NCBI RefSeq assembly: GCF_000527135.1
Contig: NZ_AZUP01000001.1
Span: 2,604,001 to 2,668,000, forward strand
Direction of reading: 5' to 3'
Length of the DNA: 64,000 nt
From: Methyloversatilis discipulorum
GTDB lineage: Bacteria > Pseudomonadota > Gammaproteobacteria > Burkholderiales > Rhodocyclaceae
Positions 63,953 through 64,000 of the stretch are shown here, one piece after another. Each line of letters begins with the position of its first letter. The first letter of the stretch is position 1. A model generated the notes under the pieces. It was not told the origin of the DNA, made no database searches, and saw only the letters and a program-made list of their open reading frames with translations. The position numbers were made by a program, and so were the translations under genes.

Positions 63953-64000
63953 GATGTCGACCTTTCGGAATGTGCTCCGTGCGCGCGAACGCTTGCCGCG

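Overview
The window is GC-rich, almost fully coding DNA from the chromosome of a Gram-negative bacterium. It has an LPS-export ATPase, DsbD, periplasmic c-type cytochromes and TorF-type outer-membrane porins. The order recA-recX-lptB-rpoN-hpf-ptsN-hprK, a proteobacterial HPr kinase, a RibBA protein with a decayed GTP-cyclohydrolase half and a GCCCCC-CGA-GGGGGC intergenic element all point to Betaproteobacteria. A Rhodocyclales methylotroph or amine utiliser of the Methyloversatilis type is a plausible guess, but the sequence alone does not settle it. No tRNA, rRNA, CRISPR, insertion sequence or phage gene was seen.

1-26 kb is mostly housekeeping. It holds ilvD (5' end outside the window), an EamA transporter, a slt/NDUFA9-like/cca operon on the minus strand, 5-formyl-THF cyclo-ligase, ilvA overlapping a beta-propeller gene, and a tightly overlapped plus-strand run from a YqaA-like protein through cutA and dsbD. 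Riboflavin genes (ribE, ribBX, ribH), nusB, thiL, pgpA, pncC, recA, recX, lptB, rpoN, hpf, ptsN and hprK follow.

26-40 kb is an accessory signalling region. It has three small secreted proteins (one PsiF-like, one CsgG-like), a transmembrane Ser/Thr kinase with a large extracytoplasmic domain, an ABCG-type exporter carrying four FHA-like modules, a class III adenylate cyclase fused to FHA, a Lon-like AAA ATPase, and a kinase-fold protein whose catalytic Asp is lost. A pteridine reductase and a MidA-type methyltransferase sit among them. This is the best candidate for a poorly described phospho-signalling system.

40-50 kb carries a diheme cytochrome c, an alpha/beta hydrolase, a cupredoxin-like protein next to a GGDEF/EAL enzyme, a DUF4394 lipoprotein, a PAS protein with a dead GGDEF domain, and a NarX/NarL-type two-component pair. 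The PAS protein and the kinase start divergently on the same CATG.

50-64 kb holds a complete quinohemoprotein amine dehydrogenase (QHNDH) locus. The divergent AraC-type qhpR is followed on the minus strand by qhpA-qhpD-qhpC-qhpB-qhpF-qhpE, a CcmF-like heme-lyase gene and qhpG. The gamma subunit keeps every residue needed for its three Cys-Asp/Glu crosslinks and the cysteine tryptophylquinone cofactor. The locus is bracketed by two almost identical TorF-family porin genes in direct orientation.
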